Source of the DNA: Bdellovibrio svalbardensis
Lineage (GTDB): Bacteria > Bdellovibrionota > Bdellovibrionia > Bdellovibrionales > Bdellovibrionaceae
Direction of reading: 5' to 3'
Assembly (NCBI RefSeq): GCF_029531655.1
Contig: NZ_JANRMI010000002.1
Span: 744,001 to 808,000, forward strand
DNA length: 64,000 nucleotides
Position 1 is the stretch's first letter, and each line of letters opens with the position of its first letter. The position numbers and the translations under genes are program-made. Below the pieces are notes generated by a model. That model made no database searches. It worked only from the letters and a program-made list of their open reading frames with translations, and was not told the origin of the DNA. Below, piece by piece: positions 47,909 through 57,810 of the stretch.

Positions 47909-49159
47909 CTATTTCGAGGTCAGACTAATATTTGGGCCTCGCCATTCGAGATGATTCTTTGTCAGCTTGAGTGGCTTGGTCCCCAGGGCTTTCGTGAGTT
48001 TTTCGTTGGTCCGAATTACAAACACCCTGAGGCGATCAAAGTGACTTAGTGAATAGGACTCTTCATAAAAAGCGATGCAGAATTGTTCAACTTCAAATTG
48101 AGGGTTTGAAGTTAGAAGCTCTAACATTTTATAAATATTTGTTTTGATCTCTACTTCCTGTCCAGCATAGAAAAGCTTTGTGCGTGATAGACTTAAAGAG
48201 TTGATTTCTTGATTGGTCTGTAAAAATCTATTGTGGATCAATGTCCGGTCTTCCTGAGGAAGAGATAGCGCCTTAAAAGAAATAATTCTTTGAGCTTCTG
48301 TTTTTATTTTCGGATCAGGGGAGATGTGTGCAATTAAATCCAGTAGTCTAATTTGATTAAATAAATAGATCTTATTTTGCATGAAATGAAATAGTTCGAA
48401 AATATTTTCAGACGATGGGTCTGCGTGTTGATGTTTTGTAGCCATTTCGAAAATGAATCTTTCAAAATGATCTGCTTCCTCAAGGTTTTCTTGGCCCTTA
48501 TTTACCAAGGACTGCTCGATGGGTAGATTGAATCTGAGGCACTCTGCAAGATAGTCTGCAACGATGAGTCTCTCATCGGATACATTCTGTTTGTTTTCGA
48601 GGGCTCGAAGCATTCTATGCTTTGCGAAGTTGTGTCCAAAGAGCGACAGCTCTGCCAACATTAGGGAATGTTGCAGTTCTGTGATGAGATTTTCATTTTC
48701 TGTTTTTGCATGAACTAAAGTTTCATAAACTAACGACAAAGTTTCGTCAGGTGCTATATAGGATTTCAACCTGAGGATCTGGCAAAGGGATCTGATTTTA
48801 GTGTCACGATCGATGCCTGGCAGTTCGCTTGCTTTTTGGTAGTAAAATAGGCTTTTGCTCAAATAGGCTTTCTCTTCATACATTTTGCCCAGAAAGATCA
48901 GTGTACAGGCTTTGGATCTTTCGGAAAGTGAAGATTCTGCTTTGCTATACTCTTGTTCAAGTCGTTTGAGGGTGAAATCTGCATCATCGATTCGTCCCAT
49001 GAGATAGTAAGTTGCTACCATATCTGAAAGCAAGCCGACATGAGGTCCATAGTTTTCAATGGCCTCGACAAAAACATCCAGGCCATCTAGGTATTGCCCC
49101 TTTTCCACGAGCGTCCAGGCCTGGCTGTGCATTTCCATTCGCTTTGCGGCATTACTCAT
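47909..49159 (-). CDS. Helical repeat (TPR-like) protein
   Basis: 416 aa, starting 4 bases inside the end of the preceding gene (ATGA-type overlap), so translationally coupled. Repeated helix pairs with TPR character: AWTLVEKGQYLDGLDVFVEA, YYLMGRIDDADFTLKRLEQE, SKSLFYYQKASELPG. No signal peptide. Likely a cytoplasmic scaffold or partner of the exported protein encoded upstream. Confidence 0.65.
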   Translation of the reverse strand: MSNAAKRMEMHSQAWTLVEKGQYLDGLDVFVEAIENYGPHVGLLSDMVATYYLMGRIDDADFTLKRLEQEYSKAESSLSERSKACTLIFLGKMYEEKAYLSKSLFYYQKASELPGIDRDTKIRSLCQILRLKSYIAPDETLSLVYETLVHAKTENENLITELQHSLMLAELSLFGHNFAKHRMLRALENKQNVSDERLIVADYLAECLRFNLPIEQSLVNKGQENLEEADHFERFIFEMATKHQHADPSSENIFELFHFMQNKIYLFNQIRLLDLIAHISPDPKIKTEAQRIISFKALSLPQEDRTLIHNRFLQTNQEINSLSLSRTKLFYAGQEVEIKTNIYKMLELLTSNPQFEVEQFCIAFYEESYSLSHFDRLRVFVIRTNEKLTKALGTKPLKLTKNHLEWRGPNISLTSK

Positions 49160-50427
49160 GGATGAACCTCAGTTCTCTCGAATGATGGTTTTAAGTTATT
49201 TAGGGTTGCTTCTTTAATATCGTTTTTGGGAATCTTAATGTTTGGCTTTGGTTGCATTAAGGGAGCTTGATCCAAGTTCCACTGGGCTGGTAAATTTCTG
49301 TCGTTGATCAGGATTGAAGACTGTTGTTCTTTCGCCCAACCACCGCCAATGCGAGGTCTTGGGCCGGATGTAAAGAATTGGCCATGAGGTCCGAGTGCTG
49401 GTTTTGAGAGCAATTCGAGAAGTGAATACCTGCGGGAAGAAACGTTGAAAGAGGCCCCAGAGGTTTCCATACGTTTAACAAGTTGATGAGCTTCCTGTTC
49501 GTTTAGATATAAGGATGAGAACAACGACATTCGTTCATCATATTTTTCGATAAGATAATTAAACGGTAAAATAAACGATTGAAGTGGAAGCAATGAATCT
49601 GAAACAAGCAAAGCGGCCTTAGCGTATTCATTTTGCTGGAGAAGGGTGATCAAAGGATAGCTTTCTAGTTTCATCGTGGCCTGTAGCCCAAAGATCTCAG
49701 AAACAACCTGCGCTTCAAATTGCACGCCTCGGATGGAAGCAAAAGTCATTCTCAAAAGCGGATACCCCAAAGCATCTATTGCTGTGGAGTAGCTTTCTTT
49801 TGAAGAGGATTTGATTTTAAAAAAGTCAAAAATATCGGCAGTGTTGTTTCCGCCCAGGAATAGAAATGAATCATAAGAAATATAGAGTTCGTGAAAAATT
49901 CGGGCGTAAAACTCTTCTCGACTTGTTTTCCCATCGACAAAGATGATTGAGTTGTTGAAAGTTCCCGTCCAACTTTGAAAAGGCGTGGGATTTTCGGAGA
50001 CGGCAATATGCCAGGTTTTTGAGGCTTTATGTGGCCTTTCTAAATTTCCAAGACGGGGATTTTCCTGACGACAGTTTTCAGAGATCTGTTTGGAAATGTC
50101 TGCCGAAACTCCAAATGAGATTTTGACTAATTCGGCTGTTGATCCACCAAGGCTGCAAAGTGAATTCTTATAGCTGCTCGTAAACATTTGGAGCACGGCC
50201 TCGTCTATAAGGCGTTGCGAACGACTGTTTTCCGCTACCTTGTAAACCATGGTGCTGGGTCCAAAGATATTATCAATGAGAAGAAATCGTTCATCCGTGA
50301 TCGGAGTGATAGTGGAGGCGTCGATCCCATTCAGATCTCCGAAGACTCGGTCCCAATGAAGATCCTCAGCTAATGCCCAGGGCGATCCTAATATTAAATA
50401 TATCAGTACAGATAAAAACAACTTCAT
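49156..50427 (-). CDS. Exported hypothetical protein
   Basis: 423 aa. Signal peptide LSVLIYLILGSPWALAED. A mixed helical body follows, with EEFYARIFHELYISYDSFL near the middle, which carries a HELY sequence but not a full HExxH zinc site. The C-terminal region is Pro-rich (LMQPKPNIKIPKND). First gene of a two-gene operon with the TPR-like protein. Unknown. Confidence 0.65.
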   Translation of the reverse strand: MKLFLSVLIYLILGSPWALAEDLHWDRVFGDLNGIDASTITPITDERFLLIDNIFGPSTMVYKVAENSRSQRLIDEAVLQMFTSSYKNSLCSLGGSTAELVKISFGVSADISKQISENCRQENPRLGNLERPHKASKTWHIAVSENPTPFQSWTGTFNNSIIFVDGKTSREEFYARIFHELYISYDSFLFLGGNNTADIFDFFKIKSSSKESYSTAIDALGYPLLRMTFASIRGVQFEAQVVSEIFGLQATMKLESYPLITLLQQNEYAKAALLVSDSLLPLQSFILPFNYLIEKYDERMSLFSSLYLNEQEAHQLVKRMETSGASFNVSSRRYSLLELLSKPALGPHGQFFTSGPRPRIGGGWAKEQQSSILINDRNLPAQWNLDQAPLMQPKPNIKIPKNDIKEATLNNLKPSFERTEVHP

Positions 50428-50628
50428 AAGCCTTCTTTCATCAAGAGCTATGCCGCTTGGAGTCTGCTACTTTTATTCTGAAAAGGCTGTTTTGGGGGCA
50501 GAGCTTAATTTGCTAGACGGCTGTCAAACTTTTAGACAGCTTTTGTTCTTCCTTGTTCGTGGATTCTAAAAATGGCCTCTGATAGTTTGCGTTCAGGAAA
50601 CAATAATTCAAATTAGGAGAATAGGTTT

Positions 50629-51120
50629 ATGAAAAAATTAATTCTTGGTTTAGCTCTGCTCTTGGTGACGACCTCTGCTTCGGCTTCGGTCATGATGATC
50701 ATTCAGTATACTGATAGCTTTAAGCTGACCTTTGAGCGCGGTGATGACGGTGATTTCTATTTAAAAGAAGGTGTTATCAAAAGATCAGGCACGGTAATTT
50801 TGAACAACATTGGAAGTCGTGATCTGTCTCAAGAATTTCATGTTGGTTATAATGATTATAAAATGAGTATATCCTTGGCAAATAATGAGCTTGTGTATGA
50901 ACAAGACAATAGCGTCAGTGTGTCTAGTCTAAATCCAACGAATCAAAAAGGTGTTTTTGTTGTAAAAGCGCAGGATTTCACTGGTTACAAAAAAGGCGTT
51001 GGCGAATCTACCTATGGCAACGCGGATGCAAGAATTTCGCATTCTGATCTGAAATGCACGGTCTTGAAGAATCGTATTTTGTGCTTCGGATCGAGAGAAG
51101 CGTACTCTCAAGCTGATTAG
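50629..51120 (+). CDS. Secreted hypothetical protein
   Basis: 163 aa, ATG with AGGAGA upstream. Signal peptide LILGLALLLVTTSASASV. The mature part is beta-rich with a Cys pair near the end (DLKCTVLKNRILCFGS). No domain recognised; probably periplasmic. Confidence 0.65.
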   Translation: MKKLILGLALLLVTTSASASVMMIIQYTDSFKLTFERGDDGDFYLKEGVIKRSGTVILNNIGSRDLSQEFHVGYNDYKMSISLANNELVYEQDNSVSVSSLNPTNQKGVFVVKAQDFTGYKKGVGESTYGNADARISHSDLKCTVLKNRILCFGSREAYSQAD

Positions 51121-51199
51121 GAGCTGTGCCTTCACACATCAAGTATTAGAAGGTTGAAGTCGAGGTGCATATATTCGAGGATTTTGTTCAGGAGGATGT

Positions 51200-51517
51200 A
51201 TGCATTTTTTAACTAAGATTTCCATACCCAATGAGGCCGGCAATAAGTTTATAAGTAGCAAAGATTTTAACCAGAAGATGGACGGTTTAATCTCGAACCT
51301 TAAACCGGAGGCGACATATTTCTGCGTGGAAAACGGAGTCAGGACGATCTTTGCCTTCGTCAATATTGAAAACAGTTATGAAATACCAGCAAAGGCAGAA
51401 CCTTTTTGGTTGGCTATGAGCGCGAATGTTGAATTCATTCCAGCTATGAATGCCCAGGATTTTTCAAAGGCCGCTGCTGGTATTAAACAAAGCGTAGAAA
51501 AATACGCCCATCCTTAG
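51200..51517 (+). CDS. Small alpha/beta protein (DUF3303-like dimeric barrel)
   Basis: 105 aa with AGGAGG before the ATG. The pattern FCVENGVRTIFAFVNIENSY then EPFWLAMSANVEFIPAMNAQ resembles the small ferredoxin-like DUF3303-type proteins. No catalytic residue can be assigned. Terminator follows at 51551. Confidence 0.6.
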   Translation: MHFLTKISIPNEAGNKFISSKDFNQKMDGLISNLKPEATYFCVENGVRTIFAFVNIENSYEIPAKAEPFWLAMSANVEFIPAMNAQDFSKAAAGIKQSVEKYAHP

Positions 51518-51550
51518 TCTGTAAGATCGAGTCACTGTTAGTTGACTCTG

Positions 51551-51583
51551 GATATTCCGCCATTCAGTAATGGCGGATATTCT
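51551..51583 (+). terminator. Hairpin terminator
   Basis: GATATTCCGCCATT cag TAATGGCGGATATTC. A nearly perfect stem with a weak T tail. Confidence 0.65.
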
Positions 51584-51606
51584 TAACTACAGCGGAGGAA
51601 GATTTT

Positions 51607-51756
51607 ATGAAAAATCAAAGACGCTATAAAAGAAGCGAATCAAAGAAAGCTGCTCAACGGGGGCTCGTGAGTGGCCGTAAACCTAAAAAAGCCAGTTTAA
51701 AACTCGGGGCGCATCATTTTCATGAAACTAAGAAATCAAGCAAAGTGAAACACTAG
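51607..51756 (+). CDS. Small very basic protein
   Basis: 49 aa, ATG with GCGGAGGA upstream. Extremely rich in Lys, Arg and His (RRYKRSESKKAAQRG; KPKKASLKLGAHHFHETKK). It could bind nucleic acid. Short but with a strong ribosome site and no overlap with other genes, so probably real. Confidence 0.55.
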   Translation: MKNQRRYKRSESKKAAQRGLVSGRKPKKASLKLGAHHFHETKKSSKVKH

Positions 51757-52042
51757 AGATAATATAAATATGTATTTAACCAGTTGATTGCCTAATCGGT
51801 TTTCCAGAGGGTAGATCGTCGTCTTTCTGAAATCCAAAAATTAATAGAAACATGAGAAATGATGTTCGGAAAATTCGTGGGGGCAATGGACTGCTCCCAC
51901 AGATTTGTCGAACGCAGTAAATTGATAATTGTACGTCAGGTTTTTCAACATGTATGAAAAACTGAACGTGAAAAAGCCGTGGGTTCTTTTTGAGCTGGTG
52001 CCTGGTTTGCAGTAAAGACCTCATAGACTCAGGGAGGTTGTT

Positions 52043-53770
52043 ATGAACTGCACAAGAGATTTCAAAAAATCCATACTAGTCTGTCTAGGTATTCTTTTTT
52101 TGAACACGCATACCGTGGCCGCGCCCTCGGCGCCTTATGCGCTTGGTGAGCAAAAAACAATTGTTCTGATGGTCAACTTTCAGGACAACGCAAGTCAGCC
52201 CATGTCCCTCGCTCAAGCCAATGATGTTGTATTTGTAAATGCGAACAACTTTTTTAAAGAAAATTCTTTTGGAAAAACGTGGCTGACCGGCAGTGTTTTT
52301 GGCTGGTACACGTTGCCCTTGTCACAGGTGAATTGCAGTGTGAATAATATTGCCGCGTACGCGCAGCAGGCGGCGACCGCAGCGGGTGTGGATCTTTCTC
52401 AATACAATCGCTATGTCTATATCGTACCTTACAGTGACACCTGTCATCCCGCGGTTGGAGCTACAGGAGGCCAGAAGTCCAGCCTGTGGCTGAGCACTAG
52501 CACCTTAAATCTTGGATATTTTACTCATGAAATGGGTCATAATCTGGGCTTGTTGCATTCATACAACCTTGATTGTGGAGCGACGATCTTAGGTAGCAAC
52601 TGTACTCGCAACGCCTACGGAGACTATTTCGATACAATGGGTGGCCCTAATGCTCGTCACTACAATGCCTATCAAAAAGAGCGGCTTGGTTGGCTGAACT
52701 ACAACAATACTCCGCCCATTATGACAATCACAAGCTCAGGCACCTATACAATTGAAGCTTACGAAACCAACACCATGGGTAACAAAGCCTTAAAAATCTT
52801 AAAAAGTGTTGATCCTGTCTCTGGTGGAAAAACCTACTATTATGTGGAGCTTCGTCAGGGGATTGGTTTTGATGCAAGCATTGCGACTTATGCACCAGCC
52901 ATTGTAAATGGGGTTTTAATCCATATGGGGAAAGAAGATAATCCGGACAGTAGTGATCTTTTAGATATGACTCCTGGGTCTGCCGCGGATTTTAATGATT
53001 GGCAAGATGCGGCTCTCGCAGTGGGTAGGACCTATACCGACTCAGCGGCCGGAATTTCAATCAACCTGGTGTCTTTGCAAAATGGTATTGCGACAGTGGA
53101 TGTTTCTATTGGAAGCACAATTCCTTGTATTCGCGCCAATCCGACAGTCATCATGTCGCCATCCACAAGTGCTGCGGTGAAGCCGGGTACTTTGGTAGCA
53201 TACACTGTGAGTGTTAAGAATAACGACAGCACCGGTTGTGCCGCTTCGATTTTAAATTTGGAGGGAAGTGTGCCGAGTGGTTGGATTTCAAATCTTTCAA
53301 GTGCGTCTTTAAATCTTAGCCCTGGAACCACAGCGTCTAGCATTCTGAGTGTAACATCGAGTTCGACGGCGGCGGCAGGACTTTACAATGTGTCTGCTAA
53401 GGCTGTGAATAGTGGAGCGAACTTATATAGTGCGATGGCCTCAGCCAGTTATTCTGTGGCTTCGGTGAGTATACTCAGTGCGGCGGTGAAGACCGATAAG
53501 TCGGTCTATCTTAAGAGCAGTACAGTGATTGTGACTTCTACGGTGATGTCAGGAGGAGTTTCGGTTGCTGGTGCCTTGGTTAGTGTGTCAATCACGAAGC
53601 CCAATGGAAGCATCTCTTCATTATCGGCTGTGACGGATTCTCAAGGGCAGGCGATCGTGACATTGCAGATTCCCAAAAACAAAATGGCAGTTGGATCTTA
53701 CCGGGTGAACATAAGCGCCGTGAGTGGGGCTCAATCCGCAAGTGCTTCGACTAGCTTCATAGCGCAATGA
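52043..53770 (+). CDS. Secreted M11-type (gametolysin-like) metalloprotease
   Basis: 575 aa. Signal peptide ILVCLGILFLNTHTVAAP, then a protease domain with zinc site HEMGHNLGLLH in YFTHEMGHNLGLLHSYNLD (about residue 168) and FDTMGG (about 204) as the Met-turn, both as in the metzincin M11 family. The C-terminal 200 residues are Ser/Ala-rich Ig-like domains (LEGSVPSGWISNLSSASLN; SITKPNGSISSLS). Likely released to attack prey or matrix proteins. Terminator at 53794. Confidence 0.85.
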   Translation: MNCTRDFKKSILVCLGILFLNTHTVAAPSAPYALGEQKTIVLMVNFQDNASQPMSLAQANDVVFVNANNFFKENSFGKTWLTGSVFGWYTLPLSQVNCSVNNIAAYAQQAATAAGVDLSQYNRYVYIVPYSDTCHPAVGATGGQKSSLWLSTSTLNLGYFTHEMGHNLGLLHSYNLDCGATILGSNCTRNAYGDYFDTMGGPNARHYNAYQKERLGWLNYNNTPPIMTITSSGTYTIEAYETNTMGNKALKILKSVDPVSGGKTYYYVELRQGIGFDASIATYAPAIVNGVLIHMGKEDNPDSSDLLDMTPGSAADFNDWQDAALAVGRTYTDSAAGISINLVSLQNGIATVDVSIGSTIPCIRANPTVIMSPSTSAAVKPGTLVAYTVSVKNNDSTGCAASILNLEGSVPSGWISNLSSASLNLSPGTTASSILSVTSSSTAAAGLYNVSAKAVNSGANLYSAMASASYSVASVSILSAAVKTDKSVYLKSSTVIVTSTVMSGGVSVAGALVSVSITKPNGSISSLSAVTDSQGQAIVTLQIPKNKMAVGSYRVNISAVSGAQSASASTSFIAQ

Positions 53771-53793
53771 GATTGGATTATAGTATGAAGAAA

Positions 53794-53826
53794 AAAACCG
53801 CTGGGAGAATTCTCTTAGCGGTTTTT
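53794..53826 (+). terminator. Rho-independent terminator
   Basis: AAACCGCTGGGAG aattc TCTTAGCGGTTTTTT. Confidence 0.9.
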
Positions 53827-54005
53827 TGGAATATGAAGATCTTCATATTCCCATTCAGATTCCCTGCCTTTCGCCAAGTTTCTTGGCGATCAAAGGAACT
53901 TCGACAAAATAAAAAAGTCTAGACAGCGTGAAATCCGCTAGGGATAGCACGTTCATTGCTATACTCCTTTTCAATATCGAGCTTTTAAGCTGAAAGAGTC
54001 ATTCA

Positions 54006-54830
54006 ATGAAATTAACAAAATTATTTTTCGTTGCTGGATCCCTCGCACTTTTAACTTCCTGTTCGCAAGGTCTATTTAATTCCAGCTGGGAGAGCAGTCT
54101 GCCTGGAACTTCTTCCGCAACAGATACCAACTCATCACAGAGTCTGACGAATCCTTATGCTGACCAAGCCTTAGGCATTTTGCAGACAAATTGTTCCTCC
54201 TGTCATGGTTCCACGGGTGGATCTGGGAATGTTTATGGTTTAACGGATATTTCGCATATGGTTTCTGCGGGACTGATTGTGCCGGGAAGCCCAAGTCAGT
54301 CATTGATTTACAATGAGATTGTCAGTAATTCGATGCCACCGGGAAGTCCGTTGACTAGCTCTGAAAAGCAGGTGATTCAGCAATGGATCGCAAGTGGAAG
54401 TGTAAGCACTCCAACACCATCACCGAATCCGACTCCTGCGCCGGCGCCTTCTCCAACGCCTACGCCACGTCCATCACCGGTCCCAACGCCAGCGCCAACT
54501 CCGGTTCCAACCCCTGCGCCTTCGCCAACACCAACTCCCGTTCCCACACCAGCTCCAACGCCAGTACCCGCTCCGGCACCGTCCAACCCCAATGCGACCT
54601 ATTCGTATATCAGTAAAAACATCCTGCAGGTTCATTGCACAAGTTGCCACAGCAGCAGCTTCAAAACTTACAGCGGTACGATGGGATATGTTTCAGCGGG
54701 AAAACCAGGATCGAGTTCATTGTACACCGCCACCAATTCAGGCAGCATGCCTCGCGGTTCAAGCAAGTTAAGCAGTGCTTCCATTCAGGCGATCAAGGAT
54801 TGGATTACGGCTGGGGCGAAAAATAATTAA
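54006..54830 (+). CDS. Lipoprotein with two c-type haem motifs and Pro-rich linker
   Basis: 274 aa. Lipobox LTSCS (Cys about residue 19). Two CxxCH haem sites: [11 protein letters not shown] (about residue 63) and [11 protein letters not shown] (about 216). Both modules have the same following pattern, a late Met region ([22 protein letters not shown]) that may give the haem ligand. They are joined by a Pro-Thr-Ala-Ser repeat linker of about 60 residues ([16 protein letters not shown]). Planctomycete-type cytochrome style. Probably electron transfer at the outer face of a membrane. Confidence 0.8.
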   Translation: MKLTKLFFVAGSLALLTSCSQGLFNSSWESSLPGTSSATDTNSSQSLTNPYADQALGILQTNCSSCHGSTGGSGNVYGLTDISHMVSAGLIVPGSPSQSLIYNEIVSNSMPPGSPLTSSEKQVIQQWIASGSVSTPTPSPNPTPAPAPSPTPTPRPSPVPTPAPTPVPTPAPSPTPTPVPTPAPTPVPAPAPSNPNATYSYISKNILQVHCTSCHSSSFKTYSGTMGYVSAGKPGSSSLYTATNSGSMPRGSSKLSSASIQAIKDWITAGAKNN

Positions 54831-54858
54831 AAAAAAGGGAGGCTGTGAAAAGCCTCCC
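54829..54858 (-). terminator. Rho-independent terminator of trhO
   Basis: On the minus strand GGGAGGCTTTTCACAGCCTCCC then eight Ts, just downstream of the trhO stop. Confidence 0.85.
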
Positions 54859-54866
54859 GATTCACT

Positions 54867-55913
54867 TTAACGTTTGCTGATAGTTTCAGCTTCGCCTTTG
54901 GCATTGATCTGAACGACTTTAGTTTTAGTCACTTGAATCGTTGGCAGCTTTTCCGGCTGCACGCCTTGGGCCTTCAGTTTTTCAACTTCAAAGGGCACAA
55001 TCTGCTTCGCGCCTTTTTTGCCGGGGTGAAGTTTCCATTGGTGAGCGCAGTTTTTAGAGCAAGTATCTTGCTTGAATTCAAGTTTCGCACAATCCACGCA
55101 GATCAATTCTTCAGAGTCGCAGCGTTTACAGTCGATTTTGATTTCAGAAGGCTGACCGCAGTGTGGGCACAGTCCATATTTCGTCGATGGCTGAAGGTTT
55201 TGATCCAAAGCCACGCGATGATCGAATACGAAGCATTCTCCTTCGTACTGATCGTTCGGATACTCATTGAGATAATTGATGATGCCGCCATCCAATTGAT
55301 AAACATTGTCATAGCCTTGCTTTTGCAATTCCAGAATTCCTTTTTCACAACGAATTCCGCCCGTGCAGAAGATGAGCATTTTCTTATCTTTGGAAATCCC
55401 TTGAGACTCGATGTATTGAGGGAAATCGGTGAACTTTTCGATATTAGGATTCAAAGCGCCCTTAAAGGTTCCCACTTTATACTCGTACCAGTTGCGAGTA
55501 TCGATCATCACATAGTCCTTTTCTTCCTTCATGACGCGATTCCATTCAGAAGGTGAGAGGTGATGATTGATGCCTTCCGGTGGAGTCATTTCAGGAACGC
55601 CCGCGGTAACAATCTCTTCACGGATTTTTACTTTAAAGCGTCTGAAAGGAGCTTTTTCAGAATAAGAGTCTTTAAAAAATTGTTGAGGCTGATTGAAATG
55701 ATCGCGAATGAACTGTTTCCAGGCCTCGAAAGAAGCTTCGGATTCAGCGGACACTGTGGCGTTAAAGCCTTCATGACCGATAATTATGAGACCTTTGACG
55801 TTGAGCTCTTCAGCTTTATTTTCGAGATCTTTTTGGGTTTGCTCTGGGTTTGGGAGAGTCAAAAACTTATAGAAAGTTGTAACATAATGCTTCGTCGCAT
55901 TTGTATTGGCCAT
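54867..55913 (-). CDS. trhO: tRNA uridine 5-oxyacetic-acid hydroxylase (rhodanese family)
   Basis: 348 aa, usual length. N-terminal acylphosphatase-like part (FYKFLTLPNPEQTQ; GHEGFNATVSAE), then the rhodanese domain with catalytic Cys in LIFCTGGIRCEKG (about residue 187), then a zinc-finger-rich end (CPHCGQPSEIKIDCKRC). TrhO hydroxylates U34 of tRNAs using oxygen. No clear operon partner. Confident call from the family-specific FCTGGIRCEK. Confidence 0.9.
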   Translation of the reverse strand: MANTNATKHYVTTFYKFLTLPNPEQTQKDLENKAEELNVKGLIIIGHEGFNATVSAESEASFEAWKQFIRDHFNQPQQFFKDSYSEKAPFRRFKVKIREEIVTAGVPEMTPPEGINHHLSPSEWNRVMKEEKDYVMIDTRNWYEYKVGTFKGALNPNIEKFTDFPQYIESQGISKDKKMLIFCTGGIRCEKGILELQKQGYDNVYQLDGGIINYLNEYPNDQYEGECFVFDHRVALDQNLQPSTKYGLCPHCGQPSEIKIDCKRCDSEELICVDCAKLEFKQDTCSKNCAHQWKLHPGKKGAKQIVPFEVEKLKAQGVQPEKLPTIQVTKTKVVQINAKGEAETISKR

Positions 55914-56202
55914 ATCAGCACCTCAGTTGTCCCAGAGCTGCGTTTTACGAAACAACAGCTCGCATCCGGCTCCAAACCAGTGGGAGTTGAAATTATATTT
56001 AACCCCAGCAGGGCCAGGGTGAAAATTGCATATGACTCTGGAATAGCCAGAGATCAGTGAGGCTCGTTATAAGGGGCCTCGTTAAAAACCGCAACAAAGA
56101 AAGCGACAGTCAGCGTTAAATCCACCCTGAAAGGGTAAAAACTTGCAGGTCCCGCGCTGGGCGGATTAAATACGGTTTTTACAGTCAATCTAAGGACTTA
56201 TC

Positions 56203-57810
56203 ATGCTGGCAACTCCGCAAATTCAAAAAGAAATCCAAAGACGTCGCACCTTCGCGATCATCTCGCATCCCGATGCTGGTAAAACCACGCTGACCGAAAA
56301 ACTTCTTTATCATGGCGGTGTGATCCACGAAACGGGTGAGGTTAAAGGAAAGTCTGGAACCAAAGCCGTCACTTCGGACTGGATGGAGCTTGAAAGACAA
56401 AAAGGGATCTCTATCACGTCTTCTGTGATGACCTTTGATTACGATGGTCTTCGCGTTAACTTGCTGGATACTCCGGGCCATAAAGACTTCTCAGAGGATA
56501 CTTACCGTGTCTTGATGGCGGTGGACTCTGCGGCGATGCTGATCGACGTAGCGAAGGGCGTGGAAGAGCGTACCAAAAAACTTTATGAAGTTTGCCGCCT
56601 TCGTAAAATTCCTATTTTCACCTTCGTCAATAAGCTCGATAGAGAAGGTAAAGACCCGCTGACTTTGATTGATGAAGTTGAAAAAACTTTGAACATGCAA
56701 TGTTACCCGGTGACTTGGCCTTTGGGTATTGGTCAGCGTTTCCGCGGTATTTACAATCGTTTGACAAAGGAAATCTGGATCTACGATCAGCGTCGTGAGG
56801 AAGTGGAAGACTATAAAATCATTCCTTTCGAAAAAGGCAAAGACGACGCGATCTTGTATGACTACCTTGATAAAGAATCCGCCGACCAAGTCATCGAAGA
56901 GCTGGATTTGATCGAAGGCGCCTTGCCGCCATTTGATGTGAATGAATTCTTGAATGGTCAAATTTCACCAGTGACTTTTGGTTCTGCGAAGCAAAATTTC
57001 GGGGTGGACACTTTCCTTCAATTCTTTACAAAGTATGCTCCGGGCCCTCAGCCTCGCCATACCAAGGATGACAAAGAGATTGATCCTTTGGATGCTAAAT
57101 TCACGGGTTTTGTTTTTAAAATCCAGGCGAATATGGATCGTCGCCACCGTGACCGTATTGCCTTTATTCGCATTTGTTCTGGAAAGTTTGAGCGCGGTAT
57201 GAAGGTGCAGCATTCACGTTTGGAACGTGAGCTTCGTCTGTCTTACTCATCTCAATTCGTCGCGGCCGATAAGGAAACCGTCGATGAAGCCTACGCTGGG
57301 GATATCGTCGGCGTTGGTGACACTGGAAACTTCGCTATCGGGGACTGCGTTTCGACATCGGGTAAAGTTCAGTTCGAAGATATTCCTAAATTTGCGCCGG
57401 AGCTTTTCGGCAGACTTTCTGTGCGCGATGCTTTGAAACGTCAAAAGATGCAAGAGGCTTTGCAACATTTGTCTGAGGAAGGCGCAATTCAATTGTTTAT
57501 TGAACCCCATGTTGGCGCGCAAGATCCTATCATCGGTGCGGTCGGTGAACTTCAATTCGAAGTTTTGATGCATCGTTTGAAGGATGAATACAATCTTGAA
57601 GTGAAACTCAACCGCTTGCCTTACAGTGTGGCTCGTTGGCCACGCACAGCCGATGGTAAGCCTGTGACTGAGCTTAAAGGTGGCGCGAATATGTTCCGCG
57701 ACTTGATCGATAATCCTGTGGTTTTGGTGAATCAAGAGTGGGATTTGAACTGGTTGAAGCGTGAAAATCCAGATGTGGAATTCCAAACAAGTATTTCAAG
57801 AGCGAGATAA
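56203..57810 (+). CDS. prfC: Peptide chain release factor 3
   Basis: 535 aa, full length. GTPase motifs: AIISHPDAGKTTLTEKLL (G1), LLDTPGHKDFSEDTYR (G3), TFVNKLDREGKDP (G4). RF3-specific stretches such as GTKAVTSDWMELERQKGISI and the C-terminal VARWPRTADGK are present. RF3 recycles RF1/RF2 on the ribosome. ATG overlaps nothing upstream; the stop abuts the ABC ATPase gene. Confidence 0.95.
   Translation: MLATPQIQKEIQRRRTFAIISHPDAGKTTLTEKLLYHGGVIHETGEVKGKSGTKAVTSDWMELERQKGISITSSVMTFDYDGLRVNLLDTPGHKDFSEDTYRVLMAVDSAAMLIDVAKGVEERTKKLYEVCRLRKIPIFTFVNKLDREGKDPLTLIDEVEKTLNMQCYPVTWPLGIGQRFRGIYNRLTKEIWIYDQRREEVEDYKIIPFEKGKDDAILYDYLDKESADQVIEELDLIEGALPPFDVNEFLNGQISPVTFGSAKQNFGVDTFLQFFTKYAPGPQPRHTKDDKEIDPLDAKFTGFVFKIQANMDRRHRDRIAFIRICSGKFERGMKVQHSRLERELRLSYSSQFVAADKETVDEAYAGDIVGVGDTGNFAIGDCVSTSGKVQFEDIPKFAPELFGRLSVRDALKRQKMQEALQHLSEEGAIQLFIEPHVGAQDPIIGAVGELQFEVLMHRLKDEYNLEVKLNRLPYSVARWPRTADGKPVTELKGGANMFRDLIDNPVVLVNQEWDLNWLKRENPDVEFQTSISRAR

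Noticed and set aside
51776-52024. Minus-strand open frame before the M11 protease
   Set aside because: No ribosome site, unusual composition, overlaps the likely promoter region of the protease gene.
54377-54592. Gly-Val repeat protein on the minus strand
   Set aside because: Antisense shadow of the Pro-rich linker of the haem lipoprotein.
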